From the NCBI GenBank assembly GCA_021432635.1, contig MU270035.1:939829-1003828 (forward strand): a stretch of DNA of 64,000 bases, read 5' to 3'. Positions within the stretch are counted from its first letter, which is position 1. Each line of letters starts with the position of its first letter. Positions 36,043 through 47,123 of this stretch are shown here, piece by piece. The translations under genes and the position numbers were made by a program. Below the pieces are notes generated by a model that worked only from the letters and a program-made list of their open reading frames with translations, made no database searches and was not told the origin of the DNA. The stretch comes from Thozetella sp. PMI_491. Lineage: Eukaryota > Ascomycota > Sordariomycetes > Chaetosphaeriales > Chaetosphaeriaceae.

Positions 36043-36921
36043 TCAGCTCTTGCCCTTACCCTTCTTGGATTTCTTATCCTTCTTCTCCTCCACCTGCTTG
36101 CTCGGGCCTGCGGCGCCTCCCATCAAGCCCTCCATCCCGGGCGGCACCATGCCCGGGCCCATCTGGCTCATCATGTCCTTGAACAGGTTCTCGCTCACAC
36201 CGCCACCCGTCATGGCAGGGCTGTGGAACGGGACGAGCTGGTTGATCTTCCATCCCCGTGGGACCGCAGGCTTGGGCCACTCGGCGCCGTCCGAGGGCGG
36301 CGGGGGACCGCCCCGCGCGTGGAACCTCAGCGCCGGCCCGTCCTCGCTGGTGGGGTGCGCCTTGAGGTGCCGCGCCACCAGAACGTAGAGGTGATGTTTG
36401 TTTTTGATGGGCGGGGGCCGTGTACCGGCAAAGTTGAGCCCGTCGACCGTGCTGGTCTTGTGCTTGGGGTCCAGCAGCACCCGCACGCGGCCTGGGTTGC
36501 CCCAGTCCTTGGGGTGCAGCTTGGCCGGCTCGAAGACGGTCTGCAGCTGCAGCTGGCCGCACGCGTTGGCAATCTCGCTGGCAAGCGGGTTGACAACGGC
36601 TAGCTCCTTGCTCACGCGGCGGCCCTCGGCGCGGGAGCGGCCGGCGTCAAAGTACACAGGGAACAGGCACTGGAAGTTCTTGTAGGCCGAGGCGTCGGTC
36701 GTCGTACGGATCGCGGGGCCGCCGGCGCTGGGCGCTGGGCGGAAGGGTATCGACGCATTGGGCGCTGTGGATGAGGAGGAAGAGGCCGCTGCCGGGGCGG
36801 GCTTGGGGTCGACCCGGCGCATAATTTGGCTGTCGTCAAAGTCGTCGATATCATCCTCGGAGGGGTCCGACATCTCCACGTCGCTGTCCTCAACTTCTTC
36901 TACTCTTGGATGGGTTGGCAT
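36043..36921 (-). CDS. sec65: Signal recognition particle subunit SRP19 (Sec65)
   Basis: Binds SRP RNA helices 6 and 8 and allows SRP54 assembly for co-translational ER targeting. Single exon, 292 aa from the ATG at 36921; a longer in-frame start at 36978 is possible but adds an unlike sequence. Residues 1-32 are very acidic (DSDVEMSDPSEDDIDDFDD), and 40-75 are Ala/Ser/Pro-rich. The SRP19 domain spans about 81-185. Its marks are NFQCLFPVYFDAGRSRAEGRRVSKELAVVNPLASEIANAC, then VFEPAKLHPKDWGNPGRVRV, and HLYVLVARHLKAHP. A Met/Gly/Pro-rich stretch follows (MMSQMGPGMVPPGMEGLMGG). The C-terminus is a Lys-rich tail (EEKKDKKSKKGKGKS), a common RNA-binding feature of fungal Sec65. Confidence 0.95.
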   Translation of the reverse strand: MPTHPRVEEVEDSDVEMSDPSEDDIDDFDDSQIMRRVDPKPAPAAASSSSSTAPNASIPFRPAPSAGGPAIRTTTDASAYKNFQCLFPVYFDAGRSRAEGRRVSKELAVVNPLASEIANACGQLQLQTVFEPAKLHPKDWGNPGRVRVLLDPKHKTSTVDGLNFAGTRPPPIKNKHHLYVLVARHLKAHPTSEDGPALRFHARGGPPPPSDGAEWPKPAVPRGWKINQLVPFHSPAMTGGGVSENLFKDMMSQMGPGMVPPGMEGLMGGAAGPSKQVEEKKDKKSKKGKGKS

Positions 36922-37837
36922 ATTGTCTCGAGCAGTGCTCTGTGGCTGTAGGAGGAAGGGGAGAGAGGAGACTGCCAAAGCTGGGGGTTGGGGTTGGGGG
37001 GGAGGGGGGCTGCGCTGCGCTACGGGAGCGAAATGGGAGCGTCGAGGTTTGGCTGGCGACGATGCCTTGAAGGATGGACCTTCAAGTTGTGTGGGCAGGT
37101 GGGGTTACAACAAAGTTGGCGGTTCTCTTACCTACGGTGGGGCCTTCTGTGGTGGGAAGGCTAGGTAGATTTAAGCTGTGGTCTGTGCCCCAGGCTAAAC
37201 CACTGTACTCCATAGTAGACGGTTCAAGACTCTAAAAGGGTAACAACACAGCCGATGAGAAGCGGGACACGTGGTCGTCAAGCCTATAAACTTCAATCTG
37301 AGGCATATTGAGAGAAGAAAGGCCAGTTCCTGCAACTCGGGCGGTCTGTTTCGTGGATCGTGCAGTACCCTTGCGAGACCCGAGCTCCTTTGGCTGGACA
37401 CAGTCCCTGACTGGTTTCTGGGGAGCCCTTGCATTGATCGGATGGACGGCCTCCCGCACCAGACAAGATGATAATAAAAATCTCGGCGCTGCCCGCCGTC
37501 TCCTAAGCTAGACAGCAACTGCCCGAGAACCGTAGAAAGCCTATAAAGTCTTTTTGTTTCCCCAGTGAGCCACCTAGTCCCTCACCGAGATAGCTGGTTA
37601 CATAATCTCAACTATTTGTAGTGTCCTAAACTATTAAATAACTTATTGTCGTTGAATCACCTGAATCGTGCTCATTCAATGGTTTTCACGAATGTTATGC
37701 TGTACGGGCATCGGGTTTGTATGCCGAAGGGAACTGAGGGTCAAAGCCAGCAGCCAGTGGCTATTTGGACCGTGAGGAGCAGGCAGGGTTCGAATTCGAG
37801 CACGGCCCAAAAATGAGCCACCTAGCCCGTTCACGGG
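36922..37837. other. Intergenic between sec65 and the CCCH gene
   Basis: 916 bp. It includes a relatively AT-rich patch at about 37600-37690 in otherwise GC-rich DNA. A 12-bp direct repeat (tgagccacctag) occurs at 37566-37577 and 37814-37825. The B-box-like gggttcgaattcg near 37788 has no matching tRNA body. No gene recognised. Confidence 0.55.
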
Positions 37838-39741
37838 TCAGTGATCGAACGACCTGCTCTTGTATCTCGTGCCCGGAGGATGATCGCTTTCTTGAAACTT
37901 GCAATAAGGGTGCGTGCATTGTCCATCACGGACGCTAGGGCACTGAGAGGATACGGTTAGTGGGAGCTCGTCAAGAGCAGCAGGAAGCTGGCTGTCCGGG
38001 GCCTCCGAGGCCCCCCAGTTGCGGCCCTTCCGTTGGGCAGGTGGCAAGCCAAAGCGGGACAGTAGGCGGCTGAGGGCATGAGAGGACTTACGTGATGGCC
38101 ATATATGCAATCTTCTACCTCACACTCTTGGCCGTTGGCACACGGGTTGAGACGGGTGAGGAAAGCAATGGCGTTGATCTCATCCTTGCTGGGCCGGTAC
38201 TTGTGTTCAAAGCAGCACGAGTCGCCTTTGGCACAGGGCCCTCTCAAATAATGGTTGTTGCAGAGCTTGTTGCTATCCTTTCGCTTCTTGATGCTCTCCA
38301 ACGCGGCCTGAGAAACTTGAATCGGCGGGTCCAGACCGCGCCGGCCGGGATTCCATAGCTGCGGCTTCTGTGGCGCCGGGCGATTTGAAGCGTTGGCGGC
38401 GCGCGGCTGGAGAGGCAATGTGACCGGCGGCGGCGGCGGTGGCGGCGGCAGCGGAGGCGTGGTGTTGCCGATGGCATGGGCATAGCTCGCAGGCGACGGG
38501 GCCGGGGGCTGTGCTGGTGTTGACGTCGTTGACGTCGCCGGAGTCGGGGCGGAGCTGGCCACGCTGGCGGCACCAATGCTGGCGACAGGGCGTGGCGAAG
38601 GATGCCGGGGGGTTCTGTCAACCAGCTTGTCGGACCGGAACAGGGTGTCGGTGAGATTTAGAATGTTGACTCCAGTCGCCACTAGCTCGCGGGCGGTCGG
38701 GTGGCCCTCCAGGATCGTCACGCGCCGTCGTACCATGTCATCTTGAAATAACTCGTCTAAATAGGGGCCGTACCTGGCGTCGTGCGAGACGCCGAGGATG
38801 ACCTGCTTACAGTTGTAATTTCGTAGGTTCCATTTGGTGGTCTCTGAGAGAAAGCGTTAGCACATTCGTTGGGCCTATGGGCTCGGGTTCCCGGGCGACA
38901 CCTACCCTTGAGTTTGTGGCCAGCTCTTTCGTTACTGTGGCCTATGTCGACGAAGTCGAACGCCAGTTCTCCCTGGGTGAAACCCTGCCAGAAGTCTCGC
39001 AGATCGGTCTCGTTATCCAAGCAGCCGTCGCATCGCATCGACTTGCCTAGCCCCCCTAGGTCGGAGTAGCACTTGGCGATTACCTCGATATCCTTGGCAT
39101 GCTCGCCGCATTCGCGCAGGATGGCGCTCCGTAGCGCATACGCTGCAGCCTTGCCGCCCTCGCGGCCTTGACGAACAAGCGACTCTTTGAACTAGGGACC
39201 GGGCGTAAACGTGGAGCCAGGGCAAGAGGCGAGAGAGGGGGGCGCCATACCAGCAAACCGTCTCCGTCAATCAGTACGACGACGTAAGGATTGTGGCTCT
39301 GTAAATATTTCTCAACTGGTGCACCTTCTTGTTTCCGAGCCGTATCGCTAACCTTCAAGTAGTGGTTATCTTGGGAGATGGAGGCATTTCGGGTCTCCAG
39401 CTGCTGGAGGAGCTGCTGAAGCTCTCGTCTTGATTTGGTGGCGTCGGCGAGGTCGAGCTGTGAATTACTTAGCTCGCCCTGGAGGCGGTTGTTTTCCTGC
39501 CGGAGGGTGGCCTCGATGCGTTCTGCATATATCAAGAGATCCTTGAGGGGAGCAAAGACGTCAGCGGTGTTCATCACGACCATAGGCTGGGGATGGAGGA
39601 GGATCGAGTAGGAAGGCCCCGACCTGCTGCGAAAGTTGGGGCGAAAGAACTGACTTTGATGAGCTCATCGCTCGTGTCTCTTTGCAGTTGTAGGGTCTGA
39701 AATCTCTGGACGAAGTCCATGATGCCTGCCCCCATCGCCAT
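37838..39741 (-). CDS. Fungal CCCH-type zinc-finger protein with an N-terminal DUF7923-like domain
   Basis: Five exons, from the 5' end: 39741-39655, 39586-39251, 39191-38906, 38843-38092, 37942-37838; product 521 aa. All introns are short (59-149 bp), two with clear CTAAC branch sites. Residues 1-115 form a coiled coil (FVQRFQTLQLQRDTSDELIK..., LRQENNRLQGELSNSQLDLADATKSRRELQQLLQQLE). Residues 125-305 are an alpha/beta domain containing VVVLIDGDGLLF, YSDLGGLGKSMRCDGC, and WQGFTQGELAFDFVDIGHSNERAGHKLKETTKWNLRNYNCKQVILGVSHDARYGPYL. This is the domain that precedes CCCH fingers in many Pezizomycotina proteins. It resembles a NYN/PIN-like fold, which I infer from the strand-plus-DGD pattern. A Pro/Ala/Thr linker follows. 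The finger C431-x8-C440-x5-C446-x3-H450 is canonical. A second, C471-x5-C477-x4-C482-x3-H486, is variant and ends at the last intron. A third Cys-rich unit lies at 488-508. RNA binding is likely. The downstream ATG at 39720 is an alternative start. Confidence 0.9.
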
Positions 39742-42345
39742 GGTGGTGTTTGGTCAGCGAATTGCACGCGCTAGGCGAAGGTTCTCGGAAATCCTGAGGC
39801 AATCTCCGAGCCAAGCAAGTCCACCGCCAGAAGATCCGAGTTTAGACGCGGGTGTATTGTGCAGCCTATAGAGATCTATGTCGCTCAAGTCTCGAACTGA
39901 GGCATTGGAAGCAAATCTCGAGGTTGACACCAGGGACACGGCTCTGGGATCGGGAAAAGGAACACCCCAGCGAAAAGATGCTCAATACCCAGATTCCACG
40001 GCGACCAGAGAGGCGAAAGGCGCGTGTTTGTCGCGCAATCAGCGAAGGCTCTCGAGCTGGTGAGAGAGGTGAGAGAGAGGGAAAAAAAATAAAATAGGCA
40101 ATGAATCCGCGAGCTGCCCGCACGTCCAGCTCGAGCTTGGATGCAGCGATAAGATAGAGGAGGCCTGGGCGGCCTAATGTGTTTAATGTGCCGACTGGCA
40201 AGGATGTGGGCAGCCTTGGGGTGCAGGCTATGGGAGCTGCCAGGATCCCTTGCTGTTCCTTGGCCCTCTGCGTGGGTTCTGACGACCCCTTTTTTTTTTT
40301 TTCTTCTTTGGATCGTTCGAGCTGCATTTTTCAGCTAGGCACGCCTCGTTTTGTCCCCGATGCCCAAGAGGGACAGGAAGCGCCGCGATGGTTTTATTAA
40401 ATTCAGTTGAGCTTTTCCCCTAAAATAGTCCCTGTCTCTCTTCTGCGGGTGGATGCAGTTCTCGCGATACCAAACCCTGTCCCTGGCTGCTGCCGTCGCC
40501 CCATACCTACTACCCTCTCCCGCGTTTCTTGCTCCTGTTCTCTCTCTTCGTCACAAAACGAGGGCGGGGAAAAAAAGGATGGAATCGCCCAAGAAACTCA
40601 AACAAGTCTCGGCGTGTAGGTCGCAAATGTCTGGTCACTACCTCTAGGTGGTATATCCCAGAGGGGATCTGGAGGGAGTGAAGGGCATCCTCCGTCCCTC
40701 GACTTGGAGAAAGGAAAAAAAAAAGGCCATGAAGCAATTGTAGAGCCAGGTACAAAGTCCTAGAAGAAGTAATTACCTAGATTGCCTAGCTAAGGACCTT
40801 CAAGTGGAGCGGATGTGATGGGCAGACCCAAGATGGGTAATTGGATAGGTTAGCAGACGGAAAGACAGGGACGCTCCCCCTGCCTAAGGTACGTAGTATG
40901 TAAGCTTAGAGGACAGGTCCAGCATCAGCTCAGCTGCCGCCAATCACCAGCCCTACAAGCTCTCCCAAGTTAGCGCCATGCGACTTGCCTTGTCCACATC
41001 CACGATCCCCCCCTCCCGACCTAGTGGTAAATCCTTGTGACCCGGCCCTGCAAGCACTTTAAACACCAGGCTCACGGCCAGTACATATATATGTACATTA
41101 TAAATGACTAGATCTGGCTGGAAGCACGTTTCTGAAGTAGTCGACAGGACAGCAGTTTAACAACCCAAATGTATCGAAAAGCATGGTACCGACTACCCTC
41201 TCAACCCTCTACCCTTAACGCCACACGTTTCGCCTCCTATGCCCAGTAGGCTCTTTCCCAGCGATCGCGGGACCAGCTGCAAGAATCCTTTTGGGGAGGA
41301 CAAATTCGACAATCTGTTCGGGATTAATCCAGCACCGACGTGTTGCCAATCGCATGTCTTATCCTGGGCGGCGGGTCGCACCATGCCGGATCGCAGGTAC
41401 CGTACCCTCCGTGAACTCCCCCACCTTAGCGCTCCCGGACCTTTCGAGGTAGGATGCAGGCTTAGCACCTCAGGGAGGGCGAGGTAGCAAGGGTAGGTAT
41501 GTTCTAGTTGTGAGTCTATTCAAAGCCTGTTTGCCCACCTGCTTTCCCGCTAGCTAGGCACCTTGCTTGGAGGGTCGACACAGTCGTAACACTCCGTATA
41601 AGCAGCCTTGGTCATACTCCACCCGGGCACGCGAATTTCCCCAAGGCCTAGCGGGAACGGAAAACAGAAAGGGCGCGAGCAGCTACCTGTGTGTTGATTG
41701 ATAAAAGGTTGCTGGGTCTGGGGCTGTCTGCCATATATTTGCTCCGGCTCGGACTGTTCATGCCTGTCAATAAGCCTCCGAGCTGTCTCTCGTGCATAGC
41801 TCGGCATCATGCTTCGGTGTACGTCCGCCACTGCACCATGTGTTCCGTCATGCTCAGAAACAGATCACTAGAATTTGTGTATTATTTTATCTCGCCATGG
41901 CCGAGGTACTCTCTGCCCCTGGCCCGCCTGTGTGAAAATTAAACCTGAGGCTGCTGCCGATGCTCATCCCCCCTTTTCTCCCCTTGCCTCGGTTTGTCTA
42001 GCCATAGTGACGGTCCCTTCCTCAACGCCTGGCGCCAGAAGGAGAACAAGGAAGAAAGACGAAGGAGGATAGAATGCGGACCAATGCGACTTCGCCAATA
42101 CTTCATGGCGGGTTGGCTGTCCACTAGATGCCACCCTTTGTAACTTCATATACGTCTCAGAGTATCTCTCGTACGTATAGCAACCCAGAACCAAAGCGGC
42201 CGTCCTATCCATTCTTTTTCAAAAAGCAATTTTGGGGGGGGGGCCTCATCCGCCGGCTAAGCTCTATCGATTTCACTTCCTCTACCCCTCGCCCCAGGGA
42301 CCCTGCCTAGGACAGAGTATTCATATCGAGTACCGGGAGCTTTCC
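39742..42345. other. Intergenic region of 2.6 kb
   Basis: Lies upstream of the CCCH gene and downstream of pis1. Contains T-rich (40290-40301) and A-rich (40707-40722) tracts, a 10-bp G run at 42234-42243, and several cctaggta/cctaaggtac motifs (near 40780 and 40880). Open frames are short and motif-free. Confidence 0.5.
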
Positions 42346-43444
42346 TTAGGCGGTCTTGTTCTTCTTCAGGAGCGCGCTTTCCCTCCGCGCTGCCAGATCA
42401 CCCTCGGCGAGCCATCGGCTAGCCTTGACTAGCTGTACGATGTTGATGAACTGCTTAGCCGCCATAACGGGGAAGCTGACCCCCGCAATCACCCATGGCC
42501 AAAAACTGTCCATCTTGTTGGCTCTGGCCAGTTCAAGGGCACCAGCGCTGTAAGGGTTCGTGAAGATCTGCCGGAGCAGAGATGAGTTGACTTGGGCGCC
42601 CTGGTTGATCGCCGCAGCGTCGGTGGGGGGGACCTGCTTCAGCAGCCCCGGTGACAAGAAGGGGCTCGAGAAGGAGAGGAGATACAATGCGATAAAGAAG
42701 AGCTCATTGAGGGCGCAGAAGACGAAGAGGACAGTCTGCAATGATAGTTTAACAAGCCATTCGAAGGATGGCGTGTCGCAAGCGCAGGTCAGCACGAGAG
42801 GAATCACTCACCCTGTTCGTGTAGTAGAGATTGAGAATCCAGCTCCGAGATTTGTCCACGTTCTTGTGGCTCTCGCCCGATCCGCCCATGGCCAGGGTTG
42901 CATACATGTGCATGTAATGGCTGGCCAGGTCAAGCGAGATCAAGCCCTGGAAGATGATGGCCCACCGAGGGAAGGCGGACGAGAGGAAGACTAGCAGGCA
43001 GGCGGTGGTGCAGCGGTCGGTGACCATGTCGAGGACGGCGCCGAACCGGGTCGACTGGTCGAAGTAGCGTGCGGCATAGCCGTCGAGAGCATCGAGCAGG
43101 CACGAGATGCTGTACAGGAGGGAGCAGGTTCGGGGATGCAATGGCATGTAGTAGAGGGAGGCGACGGCGAGAATGATTCGAGAGTAGCCTGCCACATAGG
43201 CGAGAGGCCTGGGTTAGCAAAGGAAGTAGTACATCGAGGGGGGAGAGATACCGATGATGTTGGGCCAGAACAGAAATATATTCTCTCGAGGTAACTTGTC
43301 GGCGAGCTCAACAGGCAGCGGGGCAGCGGGCTTGCCGTTGCCGTTGCCGTTGGCCGTGACCTCGTCGGCATGGGCGTGCTCCTCAACGCCAGCGGCCTTG
43401 GCTGCCGCCATGGCGCTCTGTCTCCTAGTCTTGGGCCCGGACAT
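42346..43444 (-). CDS. pis1: CDP-diacylglycerol-inositol 3-phosphatidyltransferase (phosphatidylinositol synthase)
   Basis: Makes phosphatidylinositol from CDP-diacylglycerol and myo-inositol in the ER membrane. Three exons from the 5' end: 43444-43252, 43188-42812, 42735-42346; product 319 aa. The CDP-alcohol phosphotransferase signature is complete: D100-G-x2-A104-R105-x8-G114-x3-D118-x3-D122 in DALDGYAARYFDQSTRFGAV...DMVTD. The N-terminal 50 residues are Ala/Gly/Asn-rich and soluble. The membrane part starts at ENIFLFWPNIIGYSRIILAVASLYYM. Later helices include TVLFVFCALNELFFIALYLLSF and PWVIAGVSFPVMAAKQFINIVQLV. A basic C-terminus ends SALLKKNKTA. A C-terminal-half insertion (about residues 225-265) makes it longer than yeast Pis1 (220 aa), as usual in filamentous fungi. 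Splice junctions restore IIGYSR and YYTNRTVLF. Confidence 0.96.
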
Positions 43445-44237
43445 TGCGAATCCTCCAGTATCTAACCTTGCATGCGACAGGATCAGGAATAGGGGAAGGT
43501 GGATGGCGAATGATGGGAAAGACTGAAAACGGATGGGTGGTAATGGTCGTGATCGAGTAAGGGGGTGATGGTGGTAATGACCAACGTAATCGCTAACTAG
43601 GTATCGGGGGAGTGTCGAGCCCGAGGCTTCCGGATGGGGCCCACGACCGGGACGCGTGGGGACGGGCACAAAACGGTAAGACGTGGCACTGGCCAAGAGA
43701 GCTTTGGAGAAAAGTTTCACGCGATCGATGGGGCAGGGGACCCAGTGCGAAAGGCGAGGCAAGAGAGACTGCGCGATCAAGAATGCCAATGCTAGATACA
43801 AGAGCAGGCAAACACACGACCGATGTCTTCTTGATTGCGGATACGCTGCGCCAAAAATTCTAGAAGACGCGAGATCCTTGATGATGCGCTTGGCAGCTGA
43901 TTAGACTGCAATCCGATAACAGACTTCCGACAGGGGGTGGGGGTGGGTTCTCGTCGATAAGAACACCCCAGCTTGTAAGCGAAGTGACATGGCAGGGAAA
44001 ATGTGCAGGGAAATGTGACTTTCGCAAAGTGGAATGGTGCCATCCAGCGCTCTGGTTCTGTTCGTTTGACTTGCTGTCTGTACTGAACTACCTCTGCATT
44101 GTATATGTGTACGCAGGCAAAGAGGCAAGCTATCTAGGTAGGTACCTTGGGCATTTGCCTACCTGATCCAATACCTTTATTCAACCGCCCCTCTTCTCCG
44201 CTCTGCAACTTCCCTCTCTGCGATGTCTATTAGGCGT

Positions 44238-44259
44238 ATACCTAAGGTACCTTAGGTAT
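44238..44259. repeat. 22-bp perfect palindrome of the cctaaggtaccttagg type
   Basis: The bases read the same on both strands over the whole 22 positions, centred on ggtacc. It lies about 0.8 kb upstream of pis1 and belongs to the recurrent cctagg/ggtacc motif class in this window. Confidence 0.95.
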
Positions 44260-45418
44260 CTCGAATCAACCTCCCCAATGCATGCACATCATGGTTGATA
44301 ATCCAACTAAACAAAAGGTGCGCGCCGCTTATGAGACTACCTCCATCCAGTCTTGCACCTGCCACCCGTTCATTCCCTTAGCCCCTTTCCTACCCCCCCC
44401 CCTGTTTTTTTTTCTCTCTCTGTGTTACCATTCTATTCCCATCTGCGCCCATTCTTCTCTTTTCCTAATCGAGAACCGGCAAACTCTCAAACCCTCGGCT
44501 TGACATAGCTGTGCCCTTAGACCCTCTTCCCCCTCCCTTTCCCACGGGCCCCAAACCAGAGATTTGTCATTAACTGGCTCTTCCGAGGTACTTAAAGGCC
44601 TCTCAGCAGCGAACTGCATTTGGTTGGTGCGCGGCTGCTCTGGGGGAGGCCAAGGGCCGAGCGTGCGGAAGTCTGGGCGGGGGGGTAGGTCGCGACTGCA
44701 AGCACAACTTTTTGGGACGAACGAGGCGTGTGCCGAGGCGATCAGGGGCCTAGACCGGGACTCGGTGAGAGAGGTTACAGATCGGTCCAGTAAAAACATA
44801 CGAGAGGACAGGCAATGGCGGCACTGATGGCCACCTGGTTTCGGAGCCTCCCTCTCTCCAGCTCGGCAAGGTATCTCAAGGTAGCCAGAGCGGGCCAGGT
44901 GGCTAGCAGCGATCGAGATGCAGTGAGCATTGGATGCTGTACTACGTTGGTCTTTGCCGGCTGTGCTACCTGCCGCCCCGATCTTGCCCCTTATGTCTTA
45001 GGGCTACTCTGGTCGGTGGCTTCACTAGTTCGGTCCCTAAACAGATGCTTGTAGACAGACGGCTTGCGACTACGCATCATGGCAGGCGATTGGCGTGGCA
45101 CCTTCTGAGGGCCCTTTACCCTTGTGCTCCTGTCTTTTCATGCAGAGGTATCTAGTCACTCCCATGCCGGGCGCCACCCTGCTGCGGGATACGGCGGGAG
45201 CAAGGCGCTTCAGCTGGGCGACATGCAGGCCCCGGCCAAGCTCAAGGAGAGGAGGAGCTGCCGGCGTGGGACGATCCCGGACTGCCTCCTGCCCCTGGAG
45301 CAAAGGGAGTGTACATAGAGGTCGTAACTAATTGCAACGCTACTAGGGTGGATTCAAATTTGCAGCCACCAAACATACCAAAGTGAGGGGCAGATTTTTT
45401 TATTTTATTTTTTCAGAA

Positions 45419-45442
45419 GGGGGGGTGGGGGGGGGGGGGGGG
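45419..45442 (+). repeat. Long G-tract (7 G, T, 16 G)
   Basis: Seven G, one T, then sixteen G, preceded by a T-rich tract. Strong G-quadruplex potential, and a likely site of length polymorphism or assembly error. Located in the pis1/pyr4 intergenic region. Confidence 0.9.
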
Positions 45443-45707
45443 TAAACTGCTTTTGACCCCAAATTATCAGCCCCGAATACTACACGCGTTCAAAATGGGG
45501 GCAGGCTACTATGTACTGCACCCATGTACAGTAGGTGTTTCATCGTGAATATAGCAACCCAAAGTATACGTCCCAGGTACGGTAGGCAGGGTAGGGCCTC
45601 GCCAGAAAGACAGCTCTTGCAACGACCGGGCGAAACACTACCGTCGAACACAAGTACACAAAAGTTGTGTAAAAGTACAAATAGCTTATACAAATGTGCC
45701 TGTCTAT

Positions 45708-45731
45708 ACCTAGGTAGGTACCTAGGTAGGT
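45708..45731. repeat. Tandem 12-bp repeat acctaggtaggt (two copies)
   Basis: Two exact copies, 45708-45719 and 45720-45731, with the pattern continuing for two more bases. Same motif family as the palindrome at 44238. Confidence 0.95.
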
Positions 45732-47123
45732 AGTTTGCAGGAACCGTGCAAGCGTACCGCCTGCCTGTTGCTTTTCTACCATGTAACTATGCACCAGCAC
45801 CTGCGATAGCGCGAGCGCCGGATGTCGGGCGACTTTTTGGCTAGGGTCGACCGCTGCCAAATGGCACCTTGACCACCCGCTCTCGGTACTCCAGTAGTAG
45901 GACTCGGTACTACTCTGCAGAGTCCCCACGACTAAGGTTCCCAAGCAGGCACTTCCGTGCGCCACTCGCCTAGCTGGCAGGGTCCCGCTTGCTGTCACCC
46001 CAATCGCCCCAATCACCCCACCACCCACCTCCTCCACTTGGCCCCTTCTCCAAGCAGGGCTCGCTCAGGAGCGGTCCGGATCAGGCCTGGATCCCTTGGG
46101 ACCGCGCACAAACACTGCAGTTTCGCCCGCGCTTCCCTCCTCCTGGGCCGACCGCTCCCTTTCCCTTCCTGATGCCCGCAAGCCTTACGAAATCCCCTTG
46201 TTGGACGGACACCTACCTAGCCCTACCCAGGCCTACCTACCTTGGGTACAGTACTACATCTCGGCCTAACCTACAATAACCCTCTCCCCCCCCCGCTTCC
46301 CCTCCCGGGAGCCTCGTGGACCCTGCTTGTGGTCTGGCACTGACCTTTCAAATTCGACCGCCAAGTCAGCCCGATCGGCATCGGGACAGTCCCTACCTCA
46401 GGTGCCCCTCGTCCCAATCCGCCGCACAACGCCTGCTCGTGGGTGTGCCTGCCTTTGTGCTCCGAACCCTGCTCGCCTCCTATTGTCGTTCGCACCCCCT
46501 CTCACCCGAGGAGCCGCCAGGCGTGGCCCGGCCCTTTTTATACGCGAGCGTTGGACTTCTCTCCTCGTGCGACCGCCCACTACCAAGTCGCAACCCTCCC
46601 CCCAGTTCGCTCGCCTTGCTGCCGGCCGCTCTTGCGCCCACTTCTTCTCTCCTTGCTCTACCTCTACAAGAGCTCGCTCCTCCCCCGCCTACCCAGAGAC
46701 ACCTCAGCGGCCCATCCTACCCACGACCGTCGGGTCCACTGTGAGGATCCTGCATTCCCCAGCGAAGCGTATCAGAAACATCCTGCGCCAAAACAGTGGA
46801 TTTCCACGGTCGCCTGACGGCCGTGCCTCTGCCTTCTTCTCCCTTGACCGTATCCTCCCCCCCCTCCTCCCCTCCTCCTCGGCCCCCGAGTGAGCGTACC
46901 TGGAGCTCCGGACTTGGACCCCCCCCGCGCGTCTCTTTCAGGAGCCGCAGACACGTCGCGTGTTCTTGCCCCTAGCCAGGGAGCACAACTGCCAGAGAGG
47001 GGCCACGCTCCCGTTAGTCAAAACCTTAACGGTCTGCCGGATCTCACCGCCGCCTTTTTTTCCTGCGAGCGCCCCTCCAAGGAAGAGTTCACAGCAGGCT
47101 CCCATTGTGCCTGATCTCTCAAG

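Larger units (their letters stand above)
43445..47123. other. Divergent intergenic region of 3.7 kb (pis1 / pyr4)
   Basis: Shared upstream region of pis1 (-) and pyr4 (+). It holds a 22-bp perfect palindrome (44238-44259), a tandem acctaggtaggt repeat (45708-45731), and a G-tract (45419-45442). From about 46000 to 47120 it is pyrimidine-rich on this strand, consistent with a pyr4 promoter and leader. Frames such as the 188-codon one ending at 46893 are Pro/Ser/Leu/Arg-rich products of that pyrimidine bias and are not called genes. Confidence 0.55.

Noticed and set aside
37785-37810. B-box-like gggttcgaattcg
   Set aside because: No A box at the right distance and no cloverleaf can be folded around it.
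46343-46893. About 184-codon frame upstream of pyr4
   Set aside because: Product of a pyrimidine-rich leader (Pro/Ser/Leu/Arg); no motif and lies in the pyr4 promoter/5' UTR.
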